DNA of 64,000 nucleotides from Sulfuritalea sp. (GTDB lineage Bacteria > Pseudomonadota > Gammaproteobacteria > Burkholderiales > Rhodocyclaceae): contig JAMPYF010000010.1 in NCBI GenBank assembly GCA_023700805.1, positions 41,407 through 105,406 on the forward strand, given 5' to 3'. Below are positions 33,630 to 42,660 of the stretch, piece after piece (within the stretch, counting starts at the first letter, position 1; each line of letters begins with the position of its first letter). A model generated the notes under the pieces. That model made no database searches, was not told the DNA's origin, and was given only the letters and a program-made list of their open reading frames with translations. Both the position numbers and the translations under genes were made by a program.

Positions 33630-35510
33630 CTACAGCGTCACCCGCGTCCCCAGTTCCACCACCTGGTTCGGCGGCAGGCCGAAGAAGTCGGCGGCGGTGC
33701 GGGCATTGCGGCACAGGCCGGAGAACAGCGCCTTGCGCCAGTAGGGCATGGCCGCACCGACGCGGGGCACCACGGTTTCGCGGCCGAGGAAGAAGGATGT
33801 CGTCATCGGTTCCATGTCCAGGCCCTGTTCGCCGCACCACTCCAGCGCGGCCGGCACGTCGGGCGGGTCCATGAAGCCGAAATGGATGTGCACGCGGTAG
33901 AAGCGATGCGTCAGGCGCTCGACCAGCACGCGCTGCGCGGCGGGCACGCGCGGCACCGACAGCACCGTCACGGTCACCAGCGCCACCTGTTGGTGCAGCA
34001 CCTTGTTGTGCTTGAGGTTGTGCAGCAGCGCATGCGGCACATGGTCCGGGTAGGGCGTCATGAACACTGCCGTGCCCGGCACGTTGATGGTGTCGGGCGT
34101 CTCGATCGCGGGAATGAAATCCTTGAGCAGCAGGGCCTGGGTGTCGAGCTTGTCCTGCAGCAGTTCGCGCCCGGCCTTCCAGGTGGTCAGCAGCAGATAT
34201 ATCGCGCCGCCGAAGGCCAGCGGGAACCAGCCGCCGTCGAGGATCTTGGTCGAGTTGGCGCCGAGGAAGGCCAGGTCGAGCATCAGCAGCGCGCCGAATA
34301 CCGGCAGCGCCAGGCGCTTGCGCCAGCCCCACTGGCGGCGCGCGACGAGGTAGGCGAACAACGAGGTGATGATCATGGTGCCGGTGACCGCGATGCCGTA
34401 GGCCGCCGCCAGGTTGGTCGATGACTTGAAGGCCAGCACCAGCGCGATCACGCCGAGCAGCATCAGCCAGTTCACGCCGGGCATGTAGATCTGCCCCATC
34501 TGGCTGCCCGAGGTGTGCAGCAGTTCCATGCGCGGCGCATAGCCGAGCTGGATCGCCTGCTGCGTGATCGAATACACGCCGGTGATCACCGCCTGCGAGG
34601 CGATCACCGTGGCCGCCGTGGCCAGGCCGACCAGCGGCAGCAGGAACCAGTCCGGCGCCATCAGGTAGAAGGGATTCTTGATCGCCGCCGGGTCTTCGAG
34701 CAGCAGCGCGCCCTGCCCGAAGTAGTTGAGCAGCAGGGCCGGCAGCACCAGGCCGAACCAGGCCAGACGTATCGGCCGCCGGCCGAAGTGGCCCATGTCG
34801 GCATACAGCGCCTCGGCGCCGGTCACCACGAGAAAGACGCTGCCCATGGCGAGAAAGCCCAGAGTTGGATCCACAGCGAGGAAGGCCAAGGCATGGCCCG
34901 GCCAGAGCGCCGCCAGCACCGCGGGATGGCGCAGGATCTGCATCACGCCCAGGGCGGCGAGCGCGACGAACCAGACGCAGGTGATCGGCCCGAAACTCGC
35001 GCCCACCTTGGCCGTGCCGTGGCGCTGGATCCAGAACAGCGCGACCAGGATGCCCAGCGTTATCGGCACGATGTAGGGCGCGAACACGGGGGTCGCCACC
35101 TCCAGCCCTTCCACCGCCGAGAGCACCGAAATTGCCGGGGTGATCAGGCCGTCGCCATAGAACAGCGCGGCGCCGAACAGGCCGAGCAGGATCACAGCCT
35201 GCCGCGTGCGCCCGCTGATCCCTTCGTCGGCGAGGACGCGGGCCATCAGCGCCATGATGCCGCCCTCGCCTTTGTTGTCGGCACGCAGGATCAGGCCGAC
35301 GTACTTGTACGACACCACGACGATCAGCGACCAGAACACCAGCGAGAGTATGCCCAGCACGTTCTCCGGCGTGATCGGCACCGGATGGTGGGCGTTGCCG
35401 AAGACTTCCTTGATCGCATAGAGCGGGCTGGTGCCGATGTCGCCGTAGACCACGCCCAGCGCGGCCAGGGCGAGCACGGCGGTGCTGTCTTTTTGTTCTT
35501 CGTGGCTCAT
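33630..35510 (-). CDS. kup: Kup low-affinity K+ uptake protein
   Basis: 626 aa with about 12 membrane segments and a ~170-residue cytosolic tail. AALGVVYGDIGTSPLYAIKE is the K+-binding signature of TM1; DNKGEGGIMALMA, FYGDGLITPAISVLSAVEG, VTGAEALYADMGHFGRRPI and FIPAIETPDTINVPGTAVFM complete the family. It imports K+ by proton symport in the inner membrane. The ATG overlaps the kdpE stop by 4 bp, so here it is part of a KdpD/E operon. Confidence 0.96.
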   Translation of the reverse strand: MSHEEQKDSTAVLALAALGVVYGDIGTSPLYAIKEVFGNAHHPVPITPENVLGILSLVFWSLIVVVSYKYVGLILRADNKGEGGIMALMARVLADEGISGRTRQAVILLGLFGAALFYGDGLITPAISVLSAVEGLEVATPVFAPYIVPITLGILVALFWIQRHGTAKVGASFGPITCVWFVALAALGVMQILRHPAVLAALWPGHALAFLAVDPTLGFLAMGSVFLVVTGAEALYADMGHFGRRPIRLAWFGLVLPALLLNYFGQGALLLEDPAAIKNPFYLMAPDWFLLPLVGLATAATVIASQAVITGVYSITQQAIQLGYAPRMELLHTSGSQMGQIYMPGVNWLMLLGVIALVLAFKSSTNLAAAYGIAVTGTMIITSLFAYLVARRQWGWRKRLALPVFGALLMLDLAFLGANSTKILDGGWFPLAFGGAIYLLLTTWKAGRELLQDKLDTQALLLKDFIPAIETPDTINVPGTAVFMTPYPDHVPHALLHNLKHNKVLHQQVALVTVTVLSVPRVPAAQRVLVERLTHRFYRVHIHFGFMDPPDVPAALEWCGEQGLDMEPMTTSFFLGRETVVPRVGAAMPYWRKALFSGLCRNARTAADFFGLPPNQVVELGTRVTL

Positions 35511-36205
35511 GGCGCACAGTCCTGAAGTTGAAAACGGTAGCCGACACCGGTTTCGGTCAGCAGGTGGCAGGGCCGCGCCGGCTCGACTTCGAGCTTCTGC
35601 CGCAAATGGCCGATGTAGATGCGTAGATAGTGGCCGCGTTCGACGTGCCCGGGGCCCCAGACGTCCTGCAGCAACTGCCGGTGCGTCAGGACACGGCCGG
35701 CGTTCGCCAGCAGCACGCCGAGCAGCCGGTATTCGATGGGGGTCAGGTGGATCGCGGCCCCGTCGCGCGTCACTACGCGATGGACGCGGTCGACGCGGAT
35801 CCTGCCGAATTCGATCACCGTCTCGCCAGCGCCAACTTTCTGCCGGCGCAACAGGGCGCGCACCCGTGCCCGCAGTTCCTGGACGCCGAAAGGCTTGGTC
35901 AGGTAGTCGTCGGCGCCGGCATCGAGTGCGGCCACCTTCTCCGCCTCGGCCGCGCGGGCGGACAAGACCAGCAGCGGCAGTTGGGTCCAGCTGCGCAGTT
36001 CGCGGATCAGGTCCACGCCGTCGCGGTCCGGCAGCCCGAGGTCGATGATCGCCAGCGCCGGCCCCGGCCCGGAGAAGGCTTCGAGCGCCGCGGCGGCCGA
36101 CGCGGCTTCGATTACGCGGCCCTCATCCTCCAGCGCAGCGCAAACGAAGCGCCGGATCTGCGGTTCGTCCTCGACCAGCAGGATCAGCGGACGATCGTCA
36201 TGCAC
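35507..36205 (-). CDS. kdpE: KdpE-like response regulator
   Basis: 232 aa from a GTG start at 36205; that start overlaps the kdpD end by 8 bp, and no better start is seen. The receiver domain has LVEDEPQIRRFV, LAIIDLGLPDRDG with the phosphoacceptor Asp, and DDYLTKPFGVQELRARVRAL. The winged helix has LTPIEYRLLGVLLANAGRVL, VWGPGHVERGHYLRIYIGHL and TETGVGYRF. It normally activates kdpFABC under K+ limitation; no kdpFABC is in this window, and the adjacent target is kup. Copy 5 of the dispersed motif encodes KVGAG in the interdomain linker. Confidence 0.92.
   Translation of the reverse strand: MHDDRPLILLVEDEPQIRRFVCAALEDEGRVIEAASAAAALEAFSGPGPALAIIDLGLPDRDGVDLIRELRSWTQLPLLVLSARAAEAEKVAALDAGADDYLTKPFGVQELRARVRALLRRQKVGAGETVIEFGRIRVDRVHRVVTRDGAAIHLTPIEYRLLGVLLANAGRVLTHRQLLQDVWGPGHVERGHYLRIYIGHLRQKLEVEPARPCHLLTETGVGYRFQLQDCAP
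35825..35840 (-). repeat. Dispersed 16-bp motif, copy 5 (in kdpE linker)
   Basis: Reads GAAAGTTGGCGCTGGC on the minus strand and is translated as K-V-G-A-G at the junction of receiver and DNA-binding domains. Confidence 0.8.
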
Positions 36206-37709
36206 CGGCTTCCTCCTCCAGCACCGGCGGCGTGCCTCGCGGCAGGCTGAACACCATGCGGGTGCCGCCTGCGGCCCTTTGCTCCGCCCATATGCGGCCG
36301 CCATGCGCCTCGACGATCGCGCGGCAGATCGCCAGGCCGAGGCCGACTCCCGTCGTGCCGCCGACCTGGCGGCCCCGTTCGAACAACTCGAAAATTCGCG
36401 TCTCGCCATCGGGCGGAAAACCCGGCCCGGAATCCGCAACGGACACCTCGACCAGATCGCCGGCCGTCGCCGCGGCGATCACGATGTCGCCCTGCGGCGC
36501 ATACTTCGCCGCATTCTCCAGCAGATTGCAAAGCACCCGCTCCAGCAGCACCGCGTCGAACTCGAGGACGGGAAGATCGGACGCCAGTTCCAGTCGAATC
36601 TCGCGCCCCGCCAGCAATTGCGCCAGAACCTGGAGGCTGCTGCCGACCACTTCCTCCAGCGGCTGCCACTCGCGGTTGAGCACGACCTTGCCGGTTTGCA
36701 GGCGCGCCATGTCCAGCAACTTGTGCACCATGCCGGACAGACGCAGCGCCTGGTCGCGAATGGCCGCGGCCGATTCCACGACTGACGGCGGCAACTCCGG
36801 CCGGGACACGGTCAGGGCATCGGCAAGACCCACCAGCACGGTCAGCGGCGTGCGCAGGTCGTGGGAAACCGCAGACAGCAGCGCGCTGCGCAAACGCTCC
36901 GATTCCATGTCCAGGGTCACTTGCTGCAGCACCTCGCCGTAATGCAGGCGCTCGACTGCAATCGCGGTGAGCGAAGCCACCGCATCGAGCAGCGGGCGCC
37001 GCTCGGGATCGCAAAAGCGTTCCGCATGATCGGAGTAAACCAGCAGGACGCCTCGCGTCCGCAGCGGCGACACCAGCGGCAGTGCGAGTGCCGGCGCACA
37101 GCGGCTCTCTTCGGCAGCCAGGTGCATCGGCTGTCCCTGCTCATAGACCGCCCTTACATGGGGCTGCCGACCATCACCTGGGGCCCGGACTGGAATCGCC
37201 CGCAGTTCATCATGGGCGTCGGGCAGGTAGAGCACCGCCTCGACCTCCAGCCGCTGCTTGAGAAAGCGCTGCAGGATATCGGCCACCTGGTCTGCCGCGA
37301 TTGCGCCGGACAAGTCCTTCGCCATGCCGTAGAGCGAGCGCATCTCGTGTTCGCGTGCCGTGGCGAGCCTGGCCTTGTCGCGCAGCCGGGCCGCCAGCTG
37401 GCCGATGACCAGCGCCACGACCAGCATCACGGCAAAGGTGATCAGGTACTGCATGTCGGCCACCGCCATGGAAAATCGCGGCGGCACGAAGAAATAATCG
37501 AACAAGGCCACGCAGCCGAAGGCCGCCAGGATCGCCGGGCCGCTGCCGAGCCAGACCGCCACCAGGGCAACGACCAGCAGGAAGAGCATGACGATGTTGG
37601 CGGCATCGACCATGCCGAGCAGCGGCAGGGTCAGCAAGGTCGTGGCGACGCAGGCAAGTGCAGCCTGCAAATAGGCTCCAACACCCGGCGCCTGAGTAGA
37701 TGGCGTCAT
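36198..37709 (-). CDS. kdpD: KdpD-like histidine kinase lacking the N-terminal sensor part
   Basis: 503 aa compared with about 890 in KdpD. Four membrane helices (residues ~10-110, with ALFDYFFVPPRFSMAV typical of KdpD) are followed by a GAF domain (~130-250), HisKA with LLSAVSHDLRTPLTVLVGLA, and HATPase with LLENAAKYAPQGD, VADSGPGFPPDGE and TGVGLGLAICRAIVEAHGG. The cytosolic KdpD and Usp-like N-terminal domains, which carry the nucleotide-binding and regulatory functions, are absent, and the ATG is followed directly by the TM region. This short form can still phosphorylate KdpE in principle. It is the first gene of kdpD-kdpE-kup. Confidence 0.88.
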   Translation of the reverse strand: MTPSTQAPGVGAYLQAALACVATTLLTLPLLGMVDAANIVMLFLLVVALVAVWLGSGPAILAAFGCVALFDYFFVPPRFSMAVADMQYLITFAVMLVVALVIGQLAARLRDKARLATAREHEMRSLYGMAKDLSGAIAADQVADILQRFLKQRLEVEAVLYLPDAHDELRAIPVRAPGDGRQPHVRAVYEQGQPMHLAAEESRCAPALALPLVSPLRTRGVLLVYSDHAERFCDPERRPLLDAVASLTAIAVERLHYGEVLQQVTLDMESERLRSALLSAVSHDLRTPLTVLVGLADALTVSRPELPPSVVESAAAIRDQALRLSGMVHKLLDMARLQTGKVVLNREWQPLEEVVGSSLQVLAQLLAGREIRLELASDLPVLEFDAVLLERVLCNLLENAAKYAPQGDIVIAAATAGDLVEVSVADSGPGFPPDGETRIFELFERGRQVGGTTGVGLGLAICRAIVEAHGGRIWAEQRAAGGTRMVFSLPRGTPPVLEEEAGA

Positions 37710-37743
37710 GAATTCATGCTACCCGCCGAGTTGTAAAAAGGGG

Positions 37744-37769
37744 ATAAAAATCACCCCGCGCAGGGCGGG
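37744..37769 (-). terminator. Terminator-like hairpin after the MASE3 kinase gene
   Basis: On the minus strand CCCGC-N5-GCGGG is followed by GTGATTTTTATC. It lies just past the stop at 37775, separating this kinase from kdpD. The stem is short, so strength is uncertain. Confidence 0.5.
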
Positions 37770-37774
37770 CGCGC

Positions 37775-39760
37775 CTATTCGTCCGGACTGCCTGCCTCCG
37801 GCAGGGTGAAAAATATCGTCGCCCCGGCGCCGGCCGCGGCCTGCGCCCAGACCCGGCCGCCATGACGCTCGACGATGCGCTTGACGATGGCCAGGCCTAT
37901 GCCCGTGCCCTCGAATTCGTCCTGGGCATGCAGCCTTTGAAACACGCCGAACAGCTTGTCGGCATAGCGCATGTCGAAGCCGACGCCGTTATCCCTGACG
38001 TAGTACATATTCTCGTCCTGCCCCGTCGTCCCGCCCACTTCGATTGCCGGCTCGGGTCGCGGCCGGGTGAACTTGACGGCGTTCGACAAGAGATTCACCA
38101 GCACCTGGCGAATCATGACGCGGTCGCCCCGGGTCTGCGGCAGGACGCCGACCGTGAAGCGTATGTTTCTGTCGGCAAGCGTCGGCCGCAATTCCGCGAT
38201 CACTTCCTGCGCCAGCCCGGCCACGTCGAGTCTCATGCCCTGTATCTCGCGGCGGCCCATGCGCGAAAAGCTCAGTATGTCGTCGATCAGCTTGTTCATG
38301 CGCGCCGCGTTGTCGCTCAGCATTTCGAGGAAATGTTTGCCCTGGTCGTCGAGCTTGTCGCCGTAGTCCTCGCGCACGGCCCGGGAAAAGCCGTCGATCG
38401 CCCGCAAGGGCGCCCGCAGGTCGTGGGACACCGAAAATGAAAATGCCTCCAGTTCCTTGTTGGCAAGCTCCAGCTGTGCCGTCCTGTCGCGCACCCGTTG
38501 TTCCAGTTCGCTGTTCAGCTTCCTGATCTCGTCATCCGCGAGTTTGCGTTCCGTGATGTCGCGCAGCAGTGAAAACAGCAGGCGCCTGCCCCTCAGTTCC
38601 AGCATGCGCGTACTGACCTCGACGGGAATGCTACGGCCGTCCCTGGCCATCAGCGCGGTTTCGAAAACGGCATGCCGGTCCCTGGCAAGTTTGTCCATCG
38701 CGGCGGCCATGCTGTCGCGGCAGCGCGGATCGGTGATGTCTGCGGGCGTCAAGCGGGCGAGTTCCTCGCGGCTGTATCCAAGCTGCCTGCATGCCAGTTC
38801 GTTGACCTCGATGAAGGACCCCGGCTTTCCGTCCTGGTTGAGCTCCTGAACCAGGATGGCGTCGTTGGCGCATTCGATCAGCGCGCGGTACTTCTCTTCG
38901 CTGGCGCTCAACTCGGCGGTGCGTTCCCTGACCTTTTCCTCCAGCGTGTCCTGCGCCTCGCGCAGTTCGGCCTCCACCTGCTTGAGGTCGCGAAAAATCA
39001 GGTCGAACGGCTGCTTGATGCCCGTGACGAGTATCGCCAGATACACCAGGTAGAAGGCTGCCAGCTTGGCAAAATGCCCGACCAGGTTGGCGAAGCCATA
39101 CACGCTGACATAGGCGGTGAAGGATATTTCGGACGCCGCCGTGCAGGCTATCGAAGCGCCTATGAGGATGAAAACCCGGCGGTCGAAGTGCCGCCGCTGC
39201 CGGTACACGAGATACAGGGCCGCCAGCAGGATGGCCGTTATTGCGTATTCGCTGACTATCTTGAAGGCCGTGAGCCCCTTGCCCTCGATGTAGCAGTCCG
39301 GGAAACGGCCCGAATAAACCAGCGTTACCAGGATCGCGACGGCCACCGCGTAAACGCCGAAAACCAGGCGATCGTTCACCTTGCGCTCGACAAACAGCGG
39401 CGCCGCGAAAAGGGTGGCGGCCTGCAAATAGCGCGCGGCGATCCAGAGCTGGGTCGGCAGGTTGGCGCCGTAGCCGGGAAATACGTCCATGCCCTTGTAG
39501 GCCAGGGTGTGCAGCAGGTCGATCAGGGCGATGAACGCATAACCGGTGCCGACCAGCCTCAGATAGCCGTTCTTCAGGTAATCCCGCGTGTTCCAGGTAA
39601 GGATGAACAGCGTGAAGGCGACGGCAATGGTGGCGATCTCGATCAGGCTGTGGAACAGGAGATAGCTGTGGAGACTGCTGAGGTACAGCCCGAAAAATAC
39701 GACCGCGACAAGGGCGACGCGCGAGTAATCTTCAGACCATTTACTGGCGACCATGGTCAT
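37775..39760 (-). CDS. MASE3-PAS sensor histidine kinase
   Basis: 661 aa. An N-terminal MASE3 membrane sensor (about seven helices to residue ~255; SLIEIATIAVAFTLFILTWN, YAFIALIDLLHTLAYKGMDV, FPGYGANLPTQLWIAARYLQ) is followed by a coiled coil, a PAS domain (~285-400; FIEVNELACRQLGYSREEL), a second coiled coil, HisKA with SFSVSHDLRAPLRAIDGFSR and HATPase with NLLSNAVKFTR, VRDNGVGFDMRYADKLFGVF and GTGIGLAIVKRIVERHGGRV. The C-terminal architecture resembles phytochrome-type kinases. No cognate response regulator is adjacent. The ligand is unknown. Confidence 0.92.
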   Translation of the reverse strand: MTMVASKWSEDYSRVALVAVVFFGLYLSSLHSYLLFHSLIEIATIAVAFTLFILTWNTRDYLKNGYLRLVGTGYAFIALIDLLHTLAYKGMDVFPGYGANLPTQLWIAARYLQAATLFAAPLFVERKVNDRLVFGVYAVAVAILVTLVYSGRFPDCYIEGKGLTAFKIVSEYAITAILLAALYLVYRQRRHFDRRVFILIGASIACTAASEISFTAYVSVYGFANLVGHFAKLAAFYLVYLAILVTGIKQPFDLIFRDLKQVEAELREAQDTLEEKVRERTAELSASEEKYRALIECANDAILVQELNQDGKPGSFIEVNELACRQLGYSREELARLTPADITDPRCRDSMAAAMDKLARDRHAVFETALMARDGRSIPVEVSTRMLELRGRRLLFSLLRDITERKLADDEIRKLNSELEQRVRDRTAQLELANKELEAFSFSVSHDLRAPLRAIDGFSRAVREDYGDKLDDQGKHFLEMLSDNAARMNKLIDDILSFSRMGRREIQGMRLDVAGLAQEVIAELRPTLADRNIRFTVGVLPQTRGDRVMIRQVLVNLLSNAVKFTRPRPEPAIEVGGTTGQDENMYYVRDNGVGFDMRYADKLFGVFQRLHAQDEFEGTGIGLAIVKRIVERHGGRVWAQAAAGAGATIFFTLPEAGSPDE

Positions 39761-39991
39761 CTCCTTGTTCCGGATATCGCTTCCCCGGTATTTCCGGCAG
39801 CACGATCAATACCCATTTTGTCTGTAATGTAATTAAGTGTAACCCCCAATTCGGGTCGGGCGAACGGATGCCTTTAAGCCAAGGCAGCGCCACGGCCGTT
39901 GCGTTTCCCTGTCCGCAGGGCAGTCGGCGCGGCGGCGGCGGTCTCGGTACAATCGATTCCGTTCGGGCGCCGGGCACGCCGGGAGTAGCGC

Positions 39992-40948
39992 ATGAGTGGA
40001 GCGCGGGACAAATCGGATCCTCCAGCCGCGATGACGCGGGCAGAATTCCTGCGCCGCGCCGCCGGCGCCGCGACGATCCTGGCCGCCGTGGCACTGGGCC
40101 GCCACGCCGCGCCGGCGGCCGCCGCGACCGCGATGCAGACGCGGCCGATTCCGTCCAGCGGCCAGCGCCTGCCGGTGATCGGCCTCGGCACCTATCAGGG
40201 CTTCGACGTCGCCGCCGGTTCGGCCGAGTACGCGCGGCTGCCCGCCGTGCTGCAGGCACTGTTCGCCGCCGGCGGTGCGGTGATCGACAGCTCGCCCATG
40301 TATGGCCGCGCCGAAGCCGTGACCGGCGAACTGTTGGCCGCCGCCGGCAGCCGCCCCAAGGCCTTCGTCGCCACCAAGCTATGGACGCGCGGCCGCGCCG
40401 CGGGCTTGCGCCAGATGCAGGAATCGCTGCGCCTCTTGCGCGCCGATCCGCTGGACCTGATGCAGGTGCATAACCTGATGGACTGGCGCGGCCACCTGCC
40501 CAGCTTGCGCGAATGGAAGGCAGCCGGGCGCATCCGCTACATCGGCATCACCCATTACAGCGCCCACGCCTATGCCGAACTGGCGGCGGCGATGCGCGCC
40601 GAGCGCTTCGATTTCCTGCAGATCAACTATTCGCACGACGAGCGCGAAGCCGAGCGGCTGATCCTGCCGCTGGCCGCGGAGCGCGGCATGGCCGTGCTGG
40701 TCAACCGCCCTTTCGGCGGCGGCGGACTGTTGCGCCGGGTGCGCAGCCGGCCGCTGCCGGGATGGGCGGCCGAGATCGGGGCTGCGAGCTGGGCGCAGTT
40801 GCTGCTGAAATTCGTGCTCGGCCATCCGGCGGTGAGCTGCGCCATCCCCGGCACCGGGCGACCCGAGCACATGGCCGAAAATGCCGGCGCCGGCATCGGC
40901 CCGATTCCCGACGCCGCCTTCTGGCGTCGCCATCCCCTGGATATCTGA
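39992..40948 (+). CDS. Aldo/keto reductase with twin-arginine-like leader
   Basis: 318 aa. A leader (AEFLRRAAGAATILAAVALG ending near AAPAAAATA) contains an RR pair followed by a hydrophobic stretch, as in Tat substrates; a second possible start is at 40031 (MTRAEF). The AKR barrel has IGLGTYQGFD, VIDSSPMYGRAE (Asp and Tyr), FVATKLW (Lys) and DLMQVHNLMDW (His), so the catalytic tetrad is intact, and SCAIPGTGRPEHM is at the end. AKRs use NADPH and are usually cytosolic. Two more leader-bearing oxidoreductases follow in the same operon. Confidence 0.87.
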   Translation: MSGARDKSDPPAAMTRAEFLRRAAGAATILAAVALGRHAAPAAAATAMQTRPIPSSGQRLPVIGLGTYQGFDVAAGSAEYARLPAVLQALFAAGGAVIDSSPMYGRAEAVTGELLAAAGSRPKAFVATKLWTRGRAAGLRQMQESLRLLRADPLDLMQVHNLMDWRGHLPSLREWKAAGRIRYIGITHYSAHAYAELAAAMRAERFDFLQINYSHDEREAERLILPLAAERGMAVLVNRPFGGGGLLRRVRSRPLPGWAAEIGAASWAQLLLKFVLGHPAVSCAIPGTGRPEHMAENAGAGIGPIPDAAFWRRHPLDI

Positions 40949-40958
40949 GGAGCACAGC

Positions 40959-41693
40959 ATGGACCGCAGCACTCACGATTGCCGACGCCGCGCGCTGCTC
41001 GCCGCAGCACTTTGCGCGACCGCACTGGCTGCCCTGCCGCGGCCCGCCGCAGCCCAGGCCGCGAGCCTGAAAATCGGCATCATCGGCACCGGCCGCATCG
41101 GCGGCGCGCTGGCCGAGCACTGGGCCAGGGCCGGACATCAGTTGATGATCTCCTCGCGCCACCCCGAGCAACTCCAGCCGCTCGCCGCGCGCCTCGGTCC
41201 GAAAGTTGGCGTTGGCACCCCGGCGCAGGCGGCGGCATTCGGCGAGGTGGTGCTGATTTCCGTGCCCTATGGCGCGCTGCCGCAGGTCGGGCGCGACTAC
41301 GCCGCGCAGCTGCGCGGCAAGACCGTGCTCGAAACCGGCAATCCCTTCACCGCGCGCGACGGCGCGATGGCCGACGCGGCGCGCGCCAGGGGCACCGGCG
41401 TGGCCTCGGCCGAATACCTGCCCGGCGTGCGCCTGGTGCGCGCCTTTACCTCGGTGCCGCACACCGCCGTGCAGGGCGAGGCGCACCGCAGCGGCGAGCG
41501 CGTCGGCGTGCCGCTGGCGGCCGACGACCCGGCGGCCCTGCAGCTGGCCGAGCGCCTGGTGCGCGATGCCGGCTTCGAGCCCGTGGCGGTCGGCGGCCTG
41601 GCGCGGGCGCGCGACTTCGACGTCGGCACGGCGGTTTTCGGCCGCGCCATGAGCGCGCCCGAACTGCGCCAGGCGCTGGGCCTCGGCCGCTGA
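40959..41693 (+). CDS. NADPH-dependent F420 reductase-like (NpdG-like) oxidoreductase with leader peptide
   Basis: 244 aa. A leader (HDCRRRALLAAALCATALAA ending in AAAQA) with an Arg cluster precedes a Rossmann domain: LKIGIIGTGRIGGALAEHWA, LMISSRHPEQ, EVVLISVPYGALP, VLETGNPF and RAFTSVPHT. The family includes F420:NADP oxidoreductases and STEAP/Fre-like domains, and many members in non-F420 bacteria are uncharacterised. Export of a nucleotide-binding Rossmann protein would require Tat folding in the cytosol. A copy of the dispersed motif encodes K-V-G-V-G at codons ~81-86. Confidence 0.82.
   Translation: MDRSTHDCRRRALLAAALCATALAALPRPAAAQAASLKIGIIGTGRIGGALAEHWARAGHQLMISSRHPEQLQPLAARLGPKVGVGTPAQAAAFGEVVLISVPYGALPQVGRDYAAQLRGKTVLETGNPFTARDGAMADAARARGTGVASAEYLPGVRLVRAFTSVPHTAVQGEAHRSGERVGVPLAADDPAALQLAERLVRDAGFEPVAVGGLARARDFDVGTAVFGRAMSAPELRQALGLGR
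41201..41216 (+). repeat. Dispersed 16-bp motif, copy 6 (in F420-reductase-like gene)
   Basis: Reads GAAAGTTGGCGTTGGC, one mismatch from the consensus. Confidence 0.7.
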
Positions 41694-41709
41694 CGGGAGG
41701 GGACGAACC

Positions 41710-42657
41710 ATGCCAGACAACCTGTCCGCCGCGCGACGGGAAATCCTCAAGGCCGGGTTCGCCGTCGCCGCCGCCGCATTCCTGCCGCGCCCGGCGCAGG
41801 CCCAGGCGCCGTCCCAAGCGCATGCGCCGCTGCTGACGCGGCCGGTGCCTTCGACCGGCGTGCGCCTGCCCATCGTCGGCATCGGCACCAACCGCTTCCG
41901 GTCCGGCGACCCGGCCTATGTCGCGCGGCTGCGCGACACGCTGGCGGCCTTTGCCCGCCTCGGCGGCAAAGTCATCGACACGGCGCCGGCCTACGGCGAC
42001 TCGGAGCGCGTGATCGGCGCCATACTGGGCCAGACCGGCTTGCGCGAACAACTGTTTCTCGCCACCAAGCTCGATCGCGACAATGTCGCCGACGGCCGCC
42101 GGCGTCTGGCCGATTCCTTCGCGGCGCTCGCCACGCGCCGCCTCGACCTGGTCCAGCTGCACAGCCTGCGCGGCGCCGGCACGCTGCTGCCACTGCTGCG
42201 CGAACGGCAGGCCGCCGGCGAGATCGGCCACATCGGCGTCACCACGTCGAGCAGCGGGCAATACACCGAACTCGAAGCCATCATGCGCCGCGAACGGCTC
42301 GACTTCATCCAGGTCGACTATGCCGTCGGCAACCGCGGCGCGGCCGACAGGCTGCTGCCGCTGGCGGCGGAGCGCGGCATGGCGGTGCTGGTCAACCTGC
42401 CCTTCGGCCGCGGCGCGCAGTTCCGCGCGGTCGGCGGACGGCCGCTGCCCGATTGGGCGGCCGAAATCGACTGCAGTTCCTGGGCCCAGGTCTTCCTCAA
42501 GTACGTGCTGTCGCACCCCGCCGTGACCTGCGCGATTCCGGGCAGCACCCAGGTCGCCCACGTCGAGGACAACCTCGGCGCCGCCCGCGGCCGGCTGCCG
42601 GACGCGGCGACGCGGCAGACCATCGCGCGTTACTTCGACAGCATCGCGGACAGCTGA
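41710..42657 (+). CDS. Aldo/keto reductase with Tat signal peptide
   Basis: 315 aa. The leader ARREILKAGFAVAAAAFLPR ending in AQAQA fits the Tat consensus (RR followed by x-hydrophobic-hydrophobic-K). The AKR domain has IVGIGTNRF, VIDTAPAYGDSERV, FLATKLDRDN, LDLVQLHSL and CAIPGSTQVAHVEDNL, with the full Asp-Tyr-Lys-His tetrad. It is similar to the first aldo/keto reductase in this operon (for example the shared AERGMAVLVN and PLPxWAAEI segments), so the pair looks like a duplication with divergence. Confidence 0.87.
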   Translation: MPDNLSAARREILKAGFAVAAAAFLPRPAQAQAPSQAHAPLLTRPVPSTGVRLPIVGIGTNRFRSGDPAYVARLRDTLAAFARLGGKVIDTAPAYGDSERVIGAILGQTGLREQLFLATKLDRDNVADGRRRLADSFAALATRRLDLVQLHSLRGAGTLLPLLRERQAAGEIGHIGVTTSSSGQYTELEAIMRRERLDFIQVDYAVGNRGAADRLLPLAAERGMAVLVNLPFGRGAQFRAVGGRPLPDWAAEIDCSSWAQVFLKYVLSHPAVTCAIPGSTQVAHVEDNLGAARGRLPDAATRQTIARYFDSIADS

Positions 42658-42660
42658 GCG

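Noticed and set aside
34241..34260. Partial match to the 16-bp dispersed motif (GAGTTGGCGCC) in kup
   Set aside because: Only about ten bases match and the diagnostic GCTGGC end is missing; it is explained by the conserved Kup residues A-N-S-T.
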